A DNA stretch of 51,069 bases, from the NCBI GenBank assembly GCA_964639965.1, contig CAZXGI010000011.1:1-51069 (forward strand). Reading direction: 5' to 3'. This stretch comes from TMED23 sp964639965 (lineage in GTDB: Bacteria; Pseudomonadota; Alphaproteobacteria; Rhodospirillales; UBA2165). Below the pieces are notes generated by a model, which saw nothing but the letters and a program-made list of their open reading frames with translations, was not told where the DNA came from and ran no database searches. Made by a program: the position numbers and the translations under genes. This document shows positions 18,572 through 27,108 of the stretch, piece by piece (the stretch's first letter is position 1; each line of letters opens with the position of its first letter).

Positions 18572-19132
18572 TTAAACCTGCATTATCTCCTTTTCCTTAT
18601 TTTCAAGAGTGTCATCAACTTTCTTAACAAATTCATTGGTAATATTTTGAATTTCTCGATCGTAATCGTGATGCTCATCCTTAGAAATATTACCATCTTT
18701 TTCTGCTTTTTTTAATTCATCCATAGCATGCCGACGGACATTACGAAGGGCTATTCGTGTGTCCTCCGCATATTTGCCCGCAATTTTTGTAATCTCAACC
18801 CGACGTTCTTCATTGAGGGGAGGAATTGGAATTCTTACAAGTTGGCCTTCAGAAGTTGGGTTCAGGCCTAAATCAGATTCACGGATTGCTTTTTCAACAT
18901 TAGAAACCAACCCTTTATCCCAAACTTGAACTGTCAACATCCTAGGTTCGGGAGATCCTATAGTTCCCACTTGGTTCATAGGCATTTGTTGGCCATACGC
19001 ATCAACCGAAACTGGTTCTAATAAACTGACAGAAGCACGACCAGTCCTTAGCCCATTAAATTCTCGAGAAAGAACCTCAAGCGCACCCTCCATCCTTCTC
19101 TGGATATCTTTATATTCTTTATCAAAATCCAT
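18572..19132 (-). CDS. frr: Ribosome recycling factor
   Basis: Splits the post-termination ribosome together with EF-G. It has 186 residues, the standard length. Helical domain I is at both ends, with M-E-G-A-L-E-V-L-S-R-E-F at the N-terminus and the R-x-x-R-H-x-A motif (R-R-H-A-M-D) near 135. Domain II lies between, with D-A-Y-G, L-N-Q-type (M-N-Q-V-G-T-I) and R-I-P-I-P-P-L-N-E-E-R-R. The ATG follows the pyrH stop with no gap, so the two genes are translationally linked. Confidence 0.97.
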   Translation of the reverse strand: MDFDKEYKDIQRRMEGALEVLSREFNGLRTGRASVSLLEPVSVDAYGQQMPMNQVGTIGSPEPRMLTVQVWDKGLVSNVEKAIRESDLGLNPTSEGQLVRIPIPPLNEERRVEITKIAGKYAEDTRIALRNVRRHAMDELKKAEKDGNISKDEHHDYDREIQNITNEFVKKVDDTLENKEKEIMQV

Positions 19133-19864
19133 TTAATTTTGCCCTTCACTAATTACTGTAGAATCACCCTTACCGGTCATAACATCAGCAAAAGCCCCTT
19201 TCGACTGTATTGAAAAAACAATGATAGGAATAGAATTTTCTCGACAAAGTGAAACAGCCGATGCATCCATGACTTTCAAATCACGAGCTAACACTTCCAG
19301 ATATGAAAGAGTATCATAGCGTTCAGCAGATTCATCCGTCTTTGGGTCCCCACTGTAAACACCGTTTACTTGTGTACCCTTTAGTAGAGCATCACAATTC
19401 ATCTCAGCTGCACGAAGCGCAGCAGCCGTATCTGTCGTGAAATAAGGGTTTCCTGTTCCTGCTGCAAAAATAACCACCCTACCTTTTTCCATATGCCGTT
19501 CAGCGCGACGGCGAATATATGGTTCACAAACATTGGCCATAGGGATTGCGGAAAGCACCCGAGTTGTTACATTCAAACTTTCAAGAACCGATTGCACTGC
19601 TATTGCATTCATTACAGTTGCCAACATTCCCATATAATCAGCACTCGACCTATCTAAACCGGCAGAGACACCTTTAAGACCTCGAAAAATATTACCTGCA
19701 CCAATCACAATACAAATCTGTACACCCATCTTGCGTACAATTTTTAATTCTTGAGCTATTCGTTTTATCGCTTTTGGGTCAAAACCAAATTCGTTTTTTC
19801 CCATTAAACCTTCACCTGAAAGTTTCAGTAAAACCCTATTGTATTTTGGAATTTTTGCATTCAT
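19133..19864 (-). CDS. pyrH: Uridylate kinase
   Basis: Phosphorylates UMP to UDP; hexameric amino-acid-kinase-fold enzyme. Its 243 residues show the N-terminal L-L-K-L-S-G-E motif, the G-A-G-N-I-F-R-G phosphate-binding loop, D-Y-M-G-M-L-A-T, and F-A-A-G-T-G-N-P-Y-F-T-T-D in the substrate site. The gene follows tsf after a 169-base gap in which I see no convincing promoter or hairpin, so it could be read through from rpsB-tsf or have its own weak promoter. Confidence 0.97.
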   Translation of the reverse strand: MNAKIPKYNRVLLKLSGEGLMGKNEFGFDPKAIKRIAQELKIVRKMGVQICIVIGAGNIFRGLKGVSAGLDRSSADYMGMLATVMNAIAVQSVLESLNVTTRVLSAIPMANVCEPYIRRRAERHMEKGRVVIFAAGTGNPYFTTDTAAALRAAEMNCDALLKGTQVNGVYSGDPKTDESAERYDTLSYLEVLARDLKVMDASAVSLCRENSIPIIVFSIQSKGAFADVMTGKGDSTVISEGQN

Positions 19865-20033
19865 GGCTCAGTTTTCCCATTCAATTTTCTATCTTAAGCC
19901 AAGAAATAGCAAACCGTTAATAGCTATAGCCTTCGCATCCTAACAGAATTAGAGTAACAAAAGAATTTAAATACGAAAAACTAGTTAAGTAAACGGTAAA
20001 GGTTATATAGTTAAGAAGATTTAATTAGATAAA

Positions 20034-20969
20034 TTATGTATTCTTAGACCCACTAGCAACAGCAGCTACTTCAGCAGCAAAATCCTCTTCCTCTTTTTCA
20101 ATCCCATCACCTAGCGCAAATCTTATAAAATCTGATAAAATAATTGAGGAGCCAATCCTTGAGGCACATGCCTCTATCGCCTTCTCGACCGTAATATCTG
20201 GATCAACAACATAGGTTTGCTCCAATAAACAAATTTCTGAGTAATACTTTCGTAAACGGCCCTCAACCATTTTTTCGATAATATCACTGGGCTTACCTGA
20301 ATCCCTCGCCTGTTCCATTAATATGGATTTTTCTCTTTCTAAATCAGTTACATTAACCTTATCACGACTTAAAGCTATTGGGTTTGCTGCAGCAACATGC
20401 ATAGCAATTTGTTTGCCAAAAGCTGTAAGTTCCGGCTCGTCTCCTGCAGATTGCAAACCAACGAGCACACCTATCTTTCCAAGACCAGGTTTTATAGCAT
20501 TGTGCATATAGCTAACTACCACACCTTCCTTAACATCAAGAAATGACGAACGGCGCAAATTCAAATTTTCACCAATTGTAGCAATTTGATGGGTAAGCTG
20601 TTCATCGACAGTCCCTCCACCTGGGTAATGTGCCTTCTTTATAATCTCAAGTTTACCATCACTTTGAAGTGCAATTTTACAAATTTCCTCAGTAACTTCC
20701 TGAAATGTTGCATTTCGAGCGACAAAATCAGTTTCCGCATTCAGCTCTATAATAGCTCCTGTATTTTTAGAAGTGATTACGCCAACAAGACCTTCTGACG
20801 CTGCTCTTCCAGATTTTTTTGCAGCAGCCGCTAATCCCTGTGATCGTAACCAATCTACTGAAGATTCGATATCAGCGTTATTTTCATTCAACGCCTTTTT
20901 GCAATCCATCATGCCTGCTCCAGTAATGTCTCTCAGCTCTTTGACAAGAGCAGCCGTAATATCCCCCAT
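20034..20969 (-). CDS. tsf: Translation elongation factor Ts
   Basis: Guanine-nucleotide exchange factor for EF-Tu. The 311 residues begin with the N-terminal UBA-like module (V-K-E-L-R-D-I-T-G-A-G-M-M-D-C-K-K-A-L). This is followed by A-A-A-K-K-S-G-R-A-A-S-E-G and the EF-Tu-contacting E-T-D-F-V-A-R-N motif. A C-terminal acidic/alanine tail of about 15 residues is extra. AGAGG lies about 6 bases before the ATG. It is 38 bases after rpsB and surely in the same transcript. Confidence 0.97.
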   Translation of the reverse strand: MGDITAALVKELRDITGAGMMDCKKALNENNADIESSVDWLRSQGLAAAAKKSGRAASEGLVGVITSKNTGAIIELNAETDFVARNATFQEVTEEICKIALQSDGKLEIIKKAHYPGGGTVDEQLTHQIATIGENLNLRRSSFLDVKEGVVVSYMHNAIKPGLGKIGVLVGLQSAGDEPELTAFGKQIAMHVAAANPIALSRDKVNVTDLEREKSILMEQARDSGKPSDIIEKMVEGRLRKYYSEICLLEQTYVVDPDITVEKAIEACASRIGSSIILSDFIRFALGDGIEKEEEDFAAEVAAVASGSKNT

Positions 20970-21007
20970 TTATAACCTCTATTTTTGCTCTTTAAAGAAA
21001 TCCGTAA

Positions 21008-21859
21008 TTATGATTTTACTTCCTGTTCCAATTCTTTGGGTGAGATTTCTGTCGCAGCCTCAGCGATGCCGGTCTGCTCCGGGGTCTCGACGTCAGGCTC
21101 TGTTGGAAGATTTAAATCTGGAACGTCTTCCTGCTCACCTATATCAGCTCCTGTTTCAGCCATTTCAGTTTGTATTCCTGCCAAAACAGAACCGACAATC
21201 ATGTCACAATAAAAATTAATTGCCCTTATTGAATCATCGTTACCCGGAATAGGAAAATCGATTCCGTCAGGATCTGAATTACTATCAAGAATGCCAACTA
21301 CTGGGATCCCTAGTTTATTTGCCTCTGCAACCGCAATACTTTCTTTATTTGTATCAAGTACAAATACAATATCTGGTAATCCCCCCATTTCCTTGATGCC
21401 ACCTAATGAACGATCTAACTTCTCGTGCTCGCGTGTCAATTTAAGCATTTCCTTTTTTGTTAAACCTGATAATTCTTCATTATCATCGTTTAGTTGCTCA
21501 TCAAGTAATTTTAAGCGACGAATTGAGTTGGAAATAGTCTTCCAATTTGTCAACATTCCGCCGAGCCAACGATGGTTAACATAGTATTGCCCGCAACGTT
21601 TTGCTGATTCTGCTATTGATTTTCCAGCTTGACGTTTTGTGCCAACCCAAAGCACCCGACCACCAGCAGCAACTGCCTCGTTTACTGCTTGCATCGCCCG
21701 ATACATCAACGGAACCGTTTGCTGGAGATCTAGAATATGTATACCTTGTCGAGTTCCGAAGATATATTGTTCCATCTTTGGATCCCAACGCCGGGTTACG
21801 TGCCCAAAATGAACGCCAGCTTCTAGCATCTGACGCATAGTAAATGTTGGTAATGCCAT
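21008..21859 (-). CDS. rpsB: Small ribosomal subunit protein uS2
   Basis: 30S protein S2. The body (about 1-230) is typical: M-R-Q-M-L-E-A-G-V-H-F-G-H-x-T-R-R-W-D-P-K at the N-terminus, F-G-T-R-Q-G-I-H-I-L-D-L, N-H-R-W-L-G-G-M-L-T-N-W near 110, and the C-terminal D-S-N-S-D-P-D-G-I-D-F-P-I-P-G-N-D-D. A further ~50 residues form an acidic, Glu/Pro-rich tail (for example E-Q-E-D-V-P-D), as in many alphaproteobacterial S2 proteins. It is the first gene of the minus-strand block and has a structured leader of about 115 bases. Confidence 0.97.
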   Translation of the reverse strand: MALPTFTMRQMLEAGVHFGHVTRRWDPKMEQYIFGTRQGIHILDLQQTVPLMYRAMQAVNEAVAAGGRVLWVGTKRQAGKSIAESAKRCGQYYVNHRWLGGMLTNWKTISNSIRRLKLLDEQLNDDNEELSGLTKKEMLKLTREHEKLDRSLGGIKEMGGLPDIVFVLDTNKESIAVAEANKLGIPVVGILDSNSDPDGIDFPIPGNDDSIRAINFYCDMIVGSVLAGIQTEMAETGADIGEQEDVPDLNLPTEPDVETPEQTGIAEAATEISPKELEQEVKS

Positions 21860-21974
21860 TTTTTATTCCTATTCCGGTTATACCTCCATGGGCGCTATTT
21901 TGAACCAATCAAAACACCGGAGCGATAAAGTAATGAATTTGCACCACCACCGCTAGCCCATGTGTGGATTTAAG
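21860..21974 (-). promoter_or_regulatory. rpsB 5' leader with long-range pairing, possible S2 autoregulatory site
   Basis: If transcription starts about 7 bases past the -10 at 21981-21986, rpsB has a leader of roughly 115 nt. Near its 5' end, CAUGGGC (21962-21956, read on the minus strand) is perfectly complementary to GCCCAUG (21893-21887), enclosing about 62 nt. The 3' arm ends just before a GGAGG, which is too far from the ATG to serve as its ribosome site. A second, closer AGGA lies near 21870. S2 is known to autoregulate rpsB-tsf in gammaproteobacteria through a leader; an equivalent here is inference from pairing alone. Confidence 0.35.
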
Positions 21975-21980
21975 ATGAGT

Positions 21981-22009
21981 TATCTATGGGTTTTTAACAA
22001 AATTTGCAA
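21981..22009 (-). promoter_or_regulatory. Candidate rpsB promoter
   Basis: On the minus strand TTGCAA (22009-22004) and TAGATA (21986-21981) are separated by 17 bases, an acceptable sigma-70-type arrangement upstream of rpsB. Both hexamers deviate from consensus. The same 221-base region must also hold the promoter of the divergent gene at 22081, for which I see no clear hexamer pair. Confidence 0.35.
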
Positions 22010-22080
22010 GAACAAAAAGTAAATTATTTCAAAACATTACTTGATTTAATCATCGTTAATGGTGTTTGTTAGAACCCTAA

Positions 22081-22749
22081 ATGGATGCAAATAAAAGTTT
22101 ATTAAATCTCCAAATTCTTATTTTATTTTTTTTAGCTATTTCTTTTGAAGGAGCTCAAGCAAAACCACGCTGTCCACTTATCACTAATAATATTGGTTTT
22201 TCAGTAACAGTTGTCCCAAAAAATATTAACTACCACTTCGGGACAAGCCAGAACAAATTAAACAAACTTGCTAACAAAAGTTTCAAACAACAAGTTCTTG
22301 GTTTAACATCCACAAAACATACTATTTCTGCTAAAATGACCGGCCAAACAAATAAAATTTCGCGAAGGCTTTATTGCACACAAGTAACCTACGTAGATAT
22401 AACCATAACGGTATTAAATTTAGATGTGTATCTATTGGGAAAATACCCTAGAGGTTCGTGCCAATATAACGCAATTATTGACCATGAACACGAGCATATA
22501 GCCACCTATCAAACCGGTATAAATAATCTAGAACAAACATTTAACGACAAACTATCAAACATGATAGAAAAACTTTCACCGGGAATGGCATCAACAGCTA
22601 AAATTTCTCGAAAGATAGCTTTTAAGAACATGAGTGATAGCATTGCCAGAGTACGATTACCAATTGAACAAGCCATGAAAATCCGTGATAAACAATTAGA
22701 CTCCCCTTTAAACTATAAAATGCTCTCTCAAAAATGTGCTTCGTGGTAA
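22081..22749 (+). CDS. Secreted protein with HExxH zinc-peptidase signature (DUF922-like)
   Basis: A 222-residue protein with an N-terminal signal peptide: hydrophobic stretch 8-22, likely cleavage after A-Q-A at 27. Residues 135-139 read H-E-H-E-H, fitting the HExxH zinc-binding signature, and are preceded by Y-P-R-G-S-C-Q-Y-N-A-I-I-D. Four cysteines (31, 99, 127, 219) could form two disulfides in the periplasm. It resembles the DUF922-type putative secreted zinc proteases of alphaproteobacteria. I recognise this by motif only; substrate and activity are unknown. No ribosome site precedes the ATG, so initiation may be leaderless or weak. It is divergent from rpsB and converges with dnaE only 12 bases downstream. 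Confidence 0.75.
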   Translation: MDANKSLLNLQILILFFLAISFEGAQAKPRCPLITNNIGFSVTVVPKNINYHFGTSQNKLNKLANKSFKQQVLGLTSTKHTISAKMTGQTNKISRRLYCTQVTYVDITITVLNLDVYLLGKYPRGSCQYNAIIDHEHEHIATYQTGINNLEQTFNDKLSNMIEKLSPGMASTAKISRKIAFKNMSDSIARVRLPIEQAMKIRDKQLDSPLNYKMLSQKCASW

Positions 22750-22761
22750 ATTGAACACAAA

Positions 22762-25700
22762 TCAGACCTCTTGAACATCTTCGACTCCCGAAACAGCCTT
22801 TAAAGCTTGTGCGATAGCTGGTGATGCAGGAAACCGCCCAGGTAAATCAATAGTAATTTCTTTATTATTAGACATTGAAACAAGTGAAACATTACCATTA
22901 CCGGGTCCTTCACTTCCAAGTATTTCTTTTATATCACTAACAATAGCTGGATCATTAAAATAAATTTTTAGACCCACGATTGCTTTAGCTGACAATTCAT
23001 CAAGTGAATCAATACCATTGGCTAAAATTTTTAATTGCTCCTTATTTTCCGCTGAACCTTTTATGACAATTTTGCTACCCGGCTCTAATAAGTCGCGACT
23101 AGTTGATAATAAATCGGAAAATACAGTGATTTCATAAGAGCTCGATGGATCCGACATCTGGACAAACGCGTACTTGTTGCCCTTAGCTGAAACACGCTCT
23201 TTTTTTGAAATAACCATACCTGCCACCTTAATTGGACCAGATCCCTGTATCTTAGACAATTCAAGGTACGATTTAACATTAAGACGTTCTATAACATTAG
23301 CATAGCTATCTAAGGGGTGAGCCGAAAGATAAAAACCAACCGCTTCAAACTCTTCTTTTAAACGATCACTTTCTAGCCAGTCCTCGGTAATAGATAAAGG
23401 AATTCTAGGAACTGTCTTATCCTCAAACCCAAATAAACCAATTTGTTCACTTTCACGCGCCTGTTGCGCCGCTCCAGCATAACTAACCACACCGCTAACC
23501 GCATCAAACAATTGTTTACGGTTTTGATTTAAGCAATCAAGCCCACCTGATCGGATTAAATTTTCAACTTGGCGCTTGTTGATAATTTTTGTGCCCAACC
23601 TACCAGCGAAATCTTCCAAATTTCTATATTCACCATTTGTCGTTCGCTCTGAGACTAATCCTTCCATAGCCACTTCACCAACGTTCTTAATCGCCGCTAA
23701 AGCATATCGGACAGCACTTTTACTTTCGGCTTTCTCGACGCTAAATGTTACGTTTGACTTATTAATATCAGGAGGAAGTAAATCAATACCCATATGCACA
23801 AGTTCCTGTTTGAACGTATTAAGCTTATCAGTATATTGCATATCTAATGTCATCAAAGCTGCCATAAACTCAACTGGATAATTAGCCTTTAAATATGCAG
23901 TCTGATAAGAAACCACCGCATAAGCAGCAGCATGAGACTTATTAAATCCATAACCAGCGAACTTTTCTACTTGTTCAAAAATTTCTGCTGCTTTTTGTTC
24001 GGGAACACTTTTTGCCACCGCTCCCTCAACAAAATTCTTACGCTGTGCATCCATCTCCGCTTTTATTTTTTTCCCCATAGCTCGTCTAAGTAAATCAGCT
24101 GCGCCTAAAGAATAACCGGCCAATTCTTGAGCAATTTGCATGACTTGTTCTTGATAAATCATGATCCCGTATGTTTCGCGAAGAATAGGCTCTAAATTAG
24201 GATAATAGTAATCTGGTTCTTCATCACCATGTTTACGACGAATATAGCTAGGAATATTATCCATTGGCCCCGGACGATAAAGTGCTACGATTGCTATAAT
24301 ATCTTCAAAACTATCAGGTTTCATACTTCGCAAAATATCACGCATACCAGAACTCTCTAATTGGAATACACCCGTTGTATTTCCCTGGCATAGTAATTCA
24401 AACGTGGAAGGATCATTAAATGGTAAAGTATCTGTTTTAACTTTGACGCCTCGATCCCTTAATAATTCTATGGTTTTAGAAATAACAGTTAGCGTTTTTA
24501 AACCTAGAAAATCAAACTTTACCAAACCAGCTGACTCAACATACTTCATTGAAAACTGCGTAACGGGCATATCAGAACGGGGATCACGATAAAGCGGTAC
24601 CAATTCGTGTAGCGGCCTGTCCCCTATCACTACTCCAGCTGCATGAGTTGATGCGTGTCGGTAAAGACCCTCAAGGCGTTTTGCAAAATCGACAAGCTTA
24701 GAAACACCTAAATCGTTTTTAATTTCTTCTTGCAATGCAGGTTCACCATTGATGGCTTCTTGCAAAGTTACGGGTGCCGTTGGATTGTTCGGTACTAATT
24801 TACAAATACGATCCACCTGGGGATATGGCATCTGAAGGACACGCCCGACATCCCTTAACGCGGCCCTAGGTTGGAGCGTTCCAAAAGTAATTATCTGAGC
24901 TACACGATCATTACCATATTTGTCCTGAACATAACGGATTACTTCATCACGCCTTTCTTGGCAAAAATCAATGTCAAAATCAGGCATTGAAATCCGTTCG
25001 GGATTCAGAAAACGCTCGAACAATAATCCAAATCGAATTGGATCAAGATCAGTGATTGTCAAAGCCCAAGCTACAACTGAACCAGCTCCAGACCCTCGAC
25101 CCGGACCAACCGGAATGTCACGTTTTTTTGACCATTGAATAAAGTCGGCAACAATTAAAAAATAACCGGAAAAACCCATAGTTTTAATAATAGCTAATTC
25201 GTGGTTCAAACGTTCCTTATAATTATTTTTAATACTTTTTTTATTAGCTTCATCCATTTTTTCGTTATAAATTTGATTTTTTAGACGTTTATCAAGGCCT
25301 TCACTTGAAAGAGTCCGCAGCACTTCATCATCCGATAAATTACCATTCTCTTTTTCGCGAGGAGCTCTAGGCAATAAAGGATCGCGTGCCTCAGCCATCA
25401 CAGAACAGCGCTTAGCAACTATAATTGTATTATCGATAGCCTCGGGAAGATCAGCAAATAGAGAACGCATTTCAGATGGAGTTTTAAAACGATGTTCGAG
25501 CGTTAATCGTCTGCGTTTGGACTGATCTACATATGCTCCTGCCGAAATACAAATTAAAGCATCGTGAGCATTGTAAAAATCTTCAGTATTAAAAAAACAT
25601 TCGTTTGTTGCGATCAAGGGCAAGTCATGTTTGTACGCTAGGTTTATTAGGGTTCCTTCTATTTTTTTTTCTATTTCCAAATTATGGCGTTGTATCTCGA

Positions 25701-26247
25701 TGTATAGCCTATCATTATAAATTTTTTTTAATGTAATAAGTAATTCTTCCGCTGCGTCATATTTACCTTCCCCAAGTAATCGCCCTATCCCACCTTTGGG
25801 CCCTCCCGTTAGAGCGATGATCCCTTCGTTACAAAGACCCAAAGATTTGATCGAAATGCGAGGATCACCATTTCCATCGGGCATAAGATGATAATCGCTT
25901 ACAAGTTTTAAAATATTTTTATAGCCAATATTATTTTTTGCCAGCAAAACAATTTGATCAGGATTTTGTGTTGCAGCTTGAAAATTCTCCGACTTAACGT
26001 TCTCATTATCAGGGATAGGCTGAAATGCCGTGACATCTAATTGAGTACCTATGATTGGCTGAATACCTGCATTGAGACACTCCGAAGAGAACTCAAGTGC
26101 GCCAAATAAATTACCTGTATCGGTAATCGCCAAAGCGGGCATCCCTAACTCTTTGGAACGAGCAACGAGGTCTTTTATTTTTAAGGCTCCCTCGAGGAGG
26201 GAATAACTCGAATGAACCCTGAGATGTATGAAATCAGCATGAGACAT
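22762..26247 (-). CDS. dnaE: DNA polymerase III subunit alpha
   Basis: Replicative polymerase catalytic subunit. The 1161 residues are the usual DnaE length. An N-terminal PHP domain starts H8-L-R-V-H12-S-S-Y-S-L. The polymerase core shows G-P-G-R-G-S-G-A-G-S and the catalytic M-P-D-F-D-I-D-F near residue 420. Helix-hairpin-helix and OB-fold domains follow, the latter near 985-1060 with G-P-I-K-V-A-G-M-V. The gene lies downstream of lolD, separated by 180 bases that probably contain its own promoter. A TATAAT hexamer is present there on the minus strand at 26308-26303, without a good -35. Confidence 0.97.
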   Translation of the reverse strand: MSHADFIHLRVHSSYSLLEGALKIKDLVARSKELGMPALAITDTGNLFGALEFSSECLNAGIQPIIGTQLDVTAFQPIPDNENVKSENFQAATQNPDQIVLLAKNNIGYKNILKLVSDYHLMPDGNGDPRISIKSLGLCNEGIIALTGGPKGGIGRLLGEGKYDAAEELLITLKKIYNDRLYIEIQRHNLEIEKKIEGTLINLAYKHDLPLIATNECFFNTEDFYNAHDALICISAGAYVDQSKRRRLTLEHRFKTPSEMRSLFADLPEAIDNTIIVAKRCSVMAEARDPLLPRAPREKENGNLSDDEVLRTLSSEGLDKRLKNQIYNEKMDEANKKSIKNNYKERLNHELAIIKTMGFSGYFLIVADFIQWSKKRDIPVGPGRGSGAGSVVAWALTITDLDPIRFGLLFERFLNPERISMPDFDIDFCQERRDEVIRYVQDKYGNDRVAQIITFGTLQPRAALRDVGRVLQMPYPQVDRICKLVPNNPTAPVTLQEAINGEPALQEEIKNDLGVSKLVDFAKRLEGLYRHASTHAAGVVIGDRPLHELVPLYRDPRSDMPVTQFSMKYVESAGLVKFDFLGLKTLTVISKTIELLRDRGVKVKTDTLPFNDPSTFELLCQGNTTGVFQLESSGMRDILRSMKPDSFEDIIAIVALYRPGPMDNIPSYIRRKHGDEEPDYYYPNLEPILRETYGIMIYQEQVMQIAQELAGYSLGAADLLRRAMGKKIKAEMDAQRKNFVEGAVAKSVPEQKAAEIFEQVEKFAGYGFNKSHAAAYAVVSYQTAYLKANYPVEFMAALMTLDMQYTDKLNTFKQELVHMGIDLLPPDINKSNVTFSVEKAESKSAVRYALAAIKNVGEVAMEGLVSERTTNGEYRNLEDFAGRLGTKIINKRQVENLIRSGGLDCLNQNRKQLFDAVSGVVSYAGAAQQARESEQIGLFGFEDKTVPRIPLSITEDWLESDRLKEEFEAVGFYLSAHPLDSYANVIERLNVKSYLELSKIQGSGPIKVAGMVISKKERVSAKGNKYAFVQMSDPSSSYEITVFSDLLSTSRDLLEPGSKIVIKGSAENKEQLKILANGIDSLDELSAKAIVGLKIYFNDPAIVSDIKEILGSEGPGNGNVSLVSMSNNKEITIDLPGRFPASPAIAQALKAVSGVEDVQEV

Positions 26248-26416
26248 GTCTGTAAGTCTTTCACGATTCTATGAGTAAAGTCACTCATTAATAGCAAATA
26301 CTATTATATTTGTTTATAAAACGATTCTTTTGGATAAGTAGACAAGCCTTAGGATTAAAACAGTAACCCGGAAAATATGAAAAATAATTTTTTTCTGAAT
26401 TGTCGGTCATATAACC

Positions 26417-26432
26417 CCTAAGAACCCTTAGG
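26417..26432 (-). terminator. Small hairpin at the lolD stop codon
   Basis: A perfect 6-bp inverted repeat, CCTAAG (26432-26427) and CTTAGG (26422-26417) with a 4-base loop, overlaps the lolD stop codon on the minus strand. No U-run follows, so an intrinsic terminator is doubtful. It may simply mark the transcript end or stabilise it. It lies at the start of the 180-base lolD-dnaE gap. Confidence 0.25.
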
Positions 26433-27108
26433 CACCAACTAATAAACCCCCTTCCAACCGTACGATCCGATCCATACGGCTTGCAAAGTCGGAATTGTGT
26501 GTAGCAATGAGGGCTCCAACTCCAGAATCATGGACGAGATCAGCCATTAATTGAAATACAGAATCTGCTGTAATTGAATCTAAATTTCCGGTTGGTTCAT
26601 CTGCTAAAAGGACTGTCGGTTTATTGGCCATAGCACGGGCGATAGCAACGCGCTGTTGTTCTCCTCCAGATAATTTAGCTGGCCTATGACTTGCCCTATT
26701 TGATAAGCTCAAAATATCTAAAAGAAAATCTGCCCGCTTATTCGATGTTTTTTTGTCAACCCGGGAAATTATCTGTGGAATAATGATATTTTCTTTAGCC
26801 GAAAACTCAGTAAGCAAATGATGATATTGATATACAAAACCAATTTCTTTTCGGCGAATGCCTGTCACACGATCATCATCTAAATCTTTTGTACTTACAC
26901 CATTAATAAGAATCTCACCAATACTTGCTTGCTCCAGCAGTCCTGCAATCTGTAATAAGGTTGATTTACCCGAACCTGACGGACCCACCAAAGCTACAAT
27001 TTCACCCGATCTTAATTCAAAATCAATTCCCCGCAAAACTTCCAAATGTGTTTCACCTTGGTCAAATTTTTGCACGATCCCTCGTAGTTCTAAAACCGTA
27101 TTATTCAT
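26428..27108 (-). CDS. lolD: Lipoprotein-releasing system ATP-binding protein LolD
   Basis: ATPase that drives extraction of outer-membrane lipoproteins from the inner membrane. The 226-residue ABC domain has Walker A G-P-S-G-S-G-K-S-T (42-50), the Q-loop F-V-Y-Q-Y-H-H-L-L (91-99), signature L-S-G-G-E-Q-Q (146-152), Walker B L-L-A-D-E-P (167-172) and the switch T-H-N. The Q-Y-H-H-L-L-x-E-F segment is typical of LolD. Its first 8 bases overlap the end of the permease gene, so the two are coupled. Confidence 0.95.
   Translation of the reverse strand: MNNTVLELRGIVQKFDQGETHLEVLRGIDFELRSGEIVALVGPSGSGKSTLLQIAGLLEQASIGEILINGVSTKDLDDDRVTGIRRKEIGFVYQYHHLLTEFSAKENIIIPQIISRVDKKTSNKRADFLLDILSLSNRASHRPAKLSGGEQQRVAIARAMANKPTVLLADEPTGNLDSITADSVFQLMADLVHDSGVGALIATHNSDFASRMDRIVRLEGGLLVGA

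Noticed and set aside
21576..21908. 110-codon minus-strand frame overlapping the rpsB start
   Set aside because: It lies in another frame over conserved S2 coding sequence and has no recognisable features.
25205..25216. GTTC-N4-GTTC inside dnaE as a LexA site
   Set aside because: The spacer is 4 bases instead of 7 and the site lies deep in the coding sequence.
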